64,000 bases of DNA, taken from Echinostoma caproni. Lineage: Eukaryota > Platyhelminthes > Trematoda > Plagiorchiida > Echinostomatidae. Under the pieces are notes generated by a model that ran no database searches, was not told the origin of the DNA, and saw only the letters and a program-made list of their open reading frames with translations. Position numbers and translations under genes: made by a program. The stretch lies in contig UZAN01039721.1 of the NCBI GenBank assembly GCA_900618425.1, forward strand, positions 9,105-73,104, in the 5' to 3' direction. Each line of letters begins with the position of its first letter. Position 1 is the stretch's first letter. Positions 60,070 to 64,000 of this stretch are shown here, piece by piece.

Positions 60070-61020
60070 TTTGCGGAAGGGTTGGAATCCACAGAATCTA
60101 AAGCAATTTCCATGTAACTGTGTTAGACGTGTTGAACTTCCAATTACGCCTGATAAATTACTGTATTTTAATGACAGAGTTGTCATTCCACCGACACTAT
60201 GTGAAGCTACAATTCACGACCTACATTTCGGCCATCGTGGGATAGAAAAGATGAAGTCATTCACTAGGTAAACTTGTTGGTGTCCAAACATAGACGCCCA
60301 CATATGCTTCAAAGCAAAAAAGCTGCTCAAAATACTATCACAAAGCTCAACAGTTTCCATCCAAGTTGGATCCGCGGCTTGTTTCAACTGAGGCTTGGCA
60401 ACGTGTTCATGCTGATTACTGTGGTCCATTTCTCAATAAAATGTATGCTCTTGTTGTCTCTCTAAGTGCCCAGAAATATTTTTACTAAGTTACCTTAATC
60501 AGATTTTACGATTCATGCTTTGCGTGAAGTTTTCAGCCGGAAGGGTATTTCTGTTGTATTTGTTACTGATAATAGCAGTCACTTATCCACGAAAGGTGTT
60601 TCAGATTGACTGCATAACATTGAATGTAAACATTTGTTTACCGCTCCCAGACATTCGTACTCTAATGGACGAGTAGAGAATTTTGTAAGAATACTTCATA
60701 GTGCTATCGCTGTTTTGGACCCATCCACATTTCTTGAACTAGAGAGAGGTGTTAATCTGTTCCTTGTACAATATTGTATTTCTGCTCATTAATCAACTAA
60801 AGAAACACATACTAAACTTTCAAAAGGTCGCAGTTTAAGATCCAATTTATTGTGTGGTAATTTTTCTGAAGTTGTATTTTTCCGTGGTAATGATTTGGGA
60901 CCCTCTTCAGTAATTTTCCTAGACTTTAGGTCGGAGAATGGTTCAACTACTAGACACGGATGATTTATCTGTATACAGAAGACATGTGAATCAAATTCGT
61001 TTTGACACTCCAACTTAGTC
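60070..61020 (+). pseudogene. Ty3/gypsy integrase remnant
   Basis: The zinc-binding N-terminal part is visible near 60200-60270 (two His in an LHFGHRGIEKMK segment); its Cys pair is scrambled. The core starts with WQRVHADYCGP near 60390-60422, with the first catalytic Asp at 60414-60416. The second Asp (VTDNS) is at 60568-60570 and the Glu (RVENF) at 60676-60678; these two share a frame with 35 residues between them, the retroviral-type D,D35E spacing, though a TGA lies between. The first Asp is in a different frame. Downstream segments (SKGRSLRSNL, VVFFRGNDLGPSS) are recognisable to about 60920. Confidence 0.75.
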
Positions 61021-61030
61021 TGTTCCATTT

Positions 61031-64000
61031 CATCACGAGCTTTCGGAGTCTAATAAAGTTTTTTTAGATTCTGAGCAACTAGATACTAATAATTAACAGA
61101 ATATAGAACAAAAGACTGCCACGGAAGAATTACCTGTGAATGGGTGAGCCCTATAAAGGTTTGAACGGTTGAGTGCAAAGCAAATACTGGGTTATGGAAG
61201 CCTTGTGGCAAATTCAAGTTGCGGCAAGTGTGATGTATCATACTAACCTCGAAAAATTCTTTGTACACGTTAAATACATGAGTATGCAGAGTACACGATT
61301 CAAATAAATCCCGTGTGCTATTCCATTCAAAGTTATTCTCTGTCGGGGATCGGTATTGCGCAAATTGCGGAATTGCATTTTGAATACTATTCTCAATACT
61401 ACAGTGGTCCAACATCGTGAGGGTAGAAATAGAATGATGAATCATGCAGAATTATTACCGACCCCGGATGTTGTGTTGCTGTCTAAATATCCTGGAGAAA
61501 CTGATTGCGCAAACTGGTGTAAATGCCTGCAATAGTCATATAATCGGTATTACGATTTAAACCCTTTTTCTGCCGTTACATTTGCAAGTGCTTATTCTTC
61601 CGAGAAGCTCGACAATGGTATTGTGTTCTTGGAACAGTCAGTCATCATCTAAAAAACATTCATATTAATTACCCCTCCCTTCGAATGATGAAGAATTTGT
61701 AACACAATTGTGTAAACTAAAAATTAATAAAGCCAAGTGTAAAATTTGTGCACGGGACATATATATATGTTCGTATGTGTGATAGTAAATGTATTCGTGA
61801 AGTCAAAACTTCATGCACGTTGCAAATGTACTTCGGGTCGACTCCGAATGGTATTCTTTATACTGTTTGAGTAAACATGCCACCCCTAAATATCTACTTG
61901 TTGACGTACAAGCATTACACCAATGGCAAAGAGGGAGAATACTGAAATGAATGGTGATACGTTATTCAGGTGGGCTCCTTTAGCGATCAATTCAAAGTGT
62001 AGTTCTCGGTTTAAAATCCAAGAGAGAAACACAGACGTTCACATTCTCTCATTCAATGCCAATCAAAAATTATGTGAACATACTGAAAAATTAAAAACTA
62101 CAGAAACCTCAGGAAACTGGCTATACAAGTGTCATAGCTGGCAATAAAAGTTGCGTCCTTCACTGCAGCCTCAAACTGTTACCGACTTACTCAAATGTCA
62201 ACACGAAACGTTCTTCAGTCATCATTCATTATTTCACACTGACTAATTTGCTTGTATTTGGTAAGTTTAATGTAATATTTTGATAAAGTTGATTACAAAA
62301 TATGAAAGTATTACATAAAATCAGACAAAATAAACGAACGTGATTTAATAAAGAAAACATCATAGCGTAATATGTTTGACAAACCATTTCAGGAACTTAA
62401 TGATATTTACCAACACAAATTCAGAAGTAAAACAGGCATTATTCCACTATTGAATAAACAAACTTAATACCGGACGCTTGTAAACTAAAAACAGTGTCTT
62501 TTATTGCGAACTTTTAAAGCCATTGCAGTCTGCAGCACTAGTTAGTCCAAAACAAAAGTTCGAAACTAAGCAAAACATAAAATTGATGATGAGTTCATGA
62601 GTTCGTCAATTTTTCCAATGCAATGTTTGTCGAAGGAATCTAACCACATGTGAGTTATTAATCTCCATTTTGCATACGCCTATCTTCACATTGTTACTAA
62701 ACTGTGTAGGGAAAACACTCATTTTCCTGGATTTCCAAATATTCACTGCTGATTACATGTGGGGCACGACAATACAATATCTGTGCATACATGTAGGTTT
62801 GAGGTCAGTTGGCTGCACTGAAGTTTGCCCTTCTTGGAAGGTGCTTGGATTGTTTGCATTAGAGCACAAAACTCACTTTAGGCTACCCTACGATTCGTTG
62901 AAGTGAAATTTTTGGAGTCCTTTTACTACTTTGATCTCATCATTCTAGCCCAAGGCGGCCAAACTATCGGAACCAAATGATTCTACTCGCGTTCAGCAAG
63001 GGTGAGGTTTTTGTAGCTGATGTCCATAACCGTGCCACCTTGGGTAGATAAATAGCTTGATCATTGAATAGATTTGCCAGTAAAGCGGTATCCGGGTATT
63101 GTAAGTGACCGCAATCAATCGAATAACAAAATGTGGCACAGAGTGTGGCAACTTTTACCAATTTAAGTTTAATTTATTTTGTTTGGAAAATCGTCTAGTG
63201 GTGCGATTCGTGTAAGTTGCATCGAAGAAGCAATAAAAAACACCAAACCAACATTGACTGAGACAGCATAATCATTCGTAACTCATTTTACAAAACATTA
63301 ATTCAGTCCAACAATCTTCATTTTCTACTTCATCTGGTGCGGCCCGCACATTTTGACTTTATAATTCGTAGAGCGGCCTTTCGCTCAATGAAAAACCGCC
63401 TGAAATGATATTATTCAAATATGTGTCACAAATGCTGAAAGTAAATGAACTACCCAGGGATTCATTTCGCCAAATAGGGATAAATCGATCAATATTTCTA
63501 TTTAATCTTTTTGTGTTTTAGATGAAATAAAAACAACGAGACTGCTCATACTGGTATCCCGAAATGGCACATGATCTTCATTCCACAATTTCGTTTCAAC
63601 CTTCATCAAATACGAATTGCGTTTATGTTCATCCACTATAGTTTTTATATACATCCGAATTTTATCTTGTCTGAACAAATTCTTTCATATACCCAAAAAC
63701 AACAATCAAATCAATGAATATTAAATGTATGATTTCAATGTTGTTGTATAACGAGCAAGTGTTTGCGAAAGCGTAATGATGAATCATTAGTTAGATATGT
63801 TTAATTTTGTATGCAAAGGTTTAAAAATAAGTATGGACAACCATGATATATTTTAGTTTTTTGGTGAAGTTTTGATTCACTTTTTATTACCAAAAAGGAA
63901 CGTTTTGAATAACAAAAAGACAGGACAGTTGAACTATATCGGACAGTCACCAGAAGTATGGATTTAATATGGAAAATGGTTTTATGTTTGTAAACCAATT
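61031..64000. other. Non-coding stretch
   Basis: No supported gene. A 119-codon minus-strand open frame at 61086-61445 begins just past the retrotransposon; one or more frames of this length are expected by chance here and it shows no motif, splice site or poly(A) signal that I could recognise. The rest is AT-rich without recognised repeats. Confidence 0.5.

Larger units (their letters stand above)
57440..61030 (+). mobile_element. Degraded Ty3/gypsy LTR retrotransposon
   Basis: Remnants occur on the plus strand in the canonical order gag, CCHC knuckle, protease, reverse transcriptase, RNase H, integrase, with integrase after RNase H as in Ty3/gypsy rather than Ty1/copia. The element is broken by many frameshifts and stops. 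Its 5' end is an LTR-like sequence fused directly to mid-gag, so the start of gag is missing. I found no matching 3' LTR before or after 61030, so the right end is uncertain. The sequence resembles metazoan Ty3/gypsy elements reported from trematodes; the exact lineage cannot be fixed by eye. Confidence 0.85.

Noticed and set aside
61086..61445. 119-codon minus-strand open frame starting with ATG next to the retrotransposon
   Set aside because: One or more frames of this length are expected by chance; no domain, stop-depleted extension or transcript signal.
1..64000. Spliced-leader RNA gene, rRNA or intact microRNA cluster
   Set aside because: No sequence I recognise as any of these on either strand; hairpins seen lack supporting context.

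Overview
This is AT-rich nuclear DNA from a metazoan with large, mostly non-coding intergenic space. It is not bacterial: there are no operons, reading frames are short, and most recognisable protein remnants belong to eukaryotic retroelements. The mix of decayed CR1-like and RTE-like LINEs, a Ty3/gypsy element and tRNA-headed SINE-like repeats resembles what I know of parasitic flatworm genomes, most likely a digenean trematode. That assignment is inference from remembered family resemblance; no database search was possible. One run of nine Ns and three single Ns mark assembly joins or ambiguous bases.

Only one host gene is well supported: an uninterrupted 240-codon frame at 18332-19054 (+) for a secreted, cysteine-rich, N-glycosylated protein with an ependymin-related-like N-terminal motif. 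A second candidate is a 3'-terminal exon at 55773-55996 (-), with a splice acceptor and an AATAAA signal 22 bases after its stop codon.

The rest is a repeat landscape. 0-28 kb: dispersed repeats (a ~490 bp family at 6.2 and 15.6 kb; a tRNA-headed SINE-like family at 3.5 and 27.5 kb, the latter a head-to-head inverted pair) in otherwise featureless sequence. 29.0-31.5 kb: degraded CR1-like LINE (+). 35-38 kb: a small dispersed family in both orientations and a GC-rich hairpin merging into a G-quadruplex motif. 38.6-41.2 kb: degraded RTE-like LINE (-) that has lost its catalytic ADD triplet. 43.6 and 55.3 kb: a second tRNA-headed family. 46.3-46.9 kb: a fold-back structure with a 72 bp hairpin arm 70/72 identical across a 12-base loop. 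52.5-54.3 kb: a compact unit bounded by two 257 bp direct repeats differing at two positions, with a decayed antisense reading frame inside; a second decayed antisense frame lies just outside. 57.4-61.0 kb: degraded Ty3/gypsy element (+) with gag, protease, reverse transcriptase, RNase H and integrase remnants, headed by a divergent relative of the 257 bp repeat.

No gene set here works together as a pathway. The parts that best repay follow-up are the young LTR-like unit with its unidentified decayed protein, the fold-back element, and the divergent LTR-like sequence fused to gag. Random open frames of about 120 codons are expected by chance in DNA of this composition, so short frames without splice, motif or homology support were left out.
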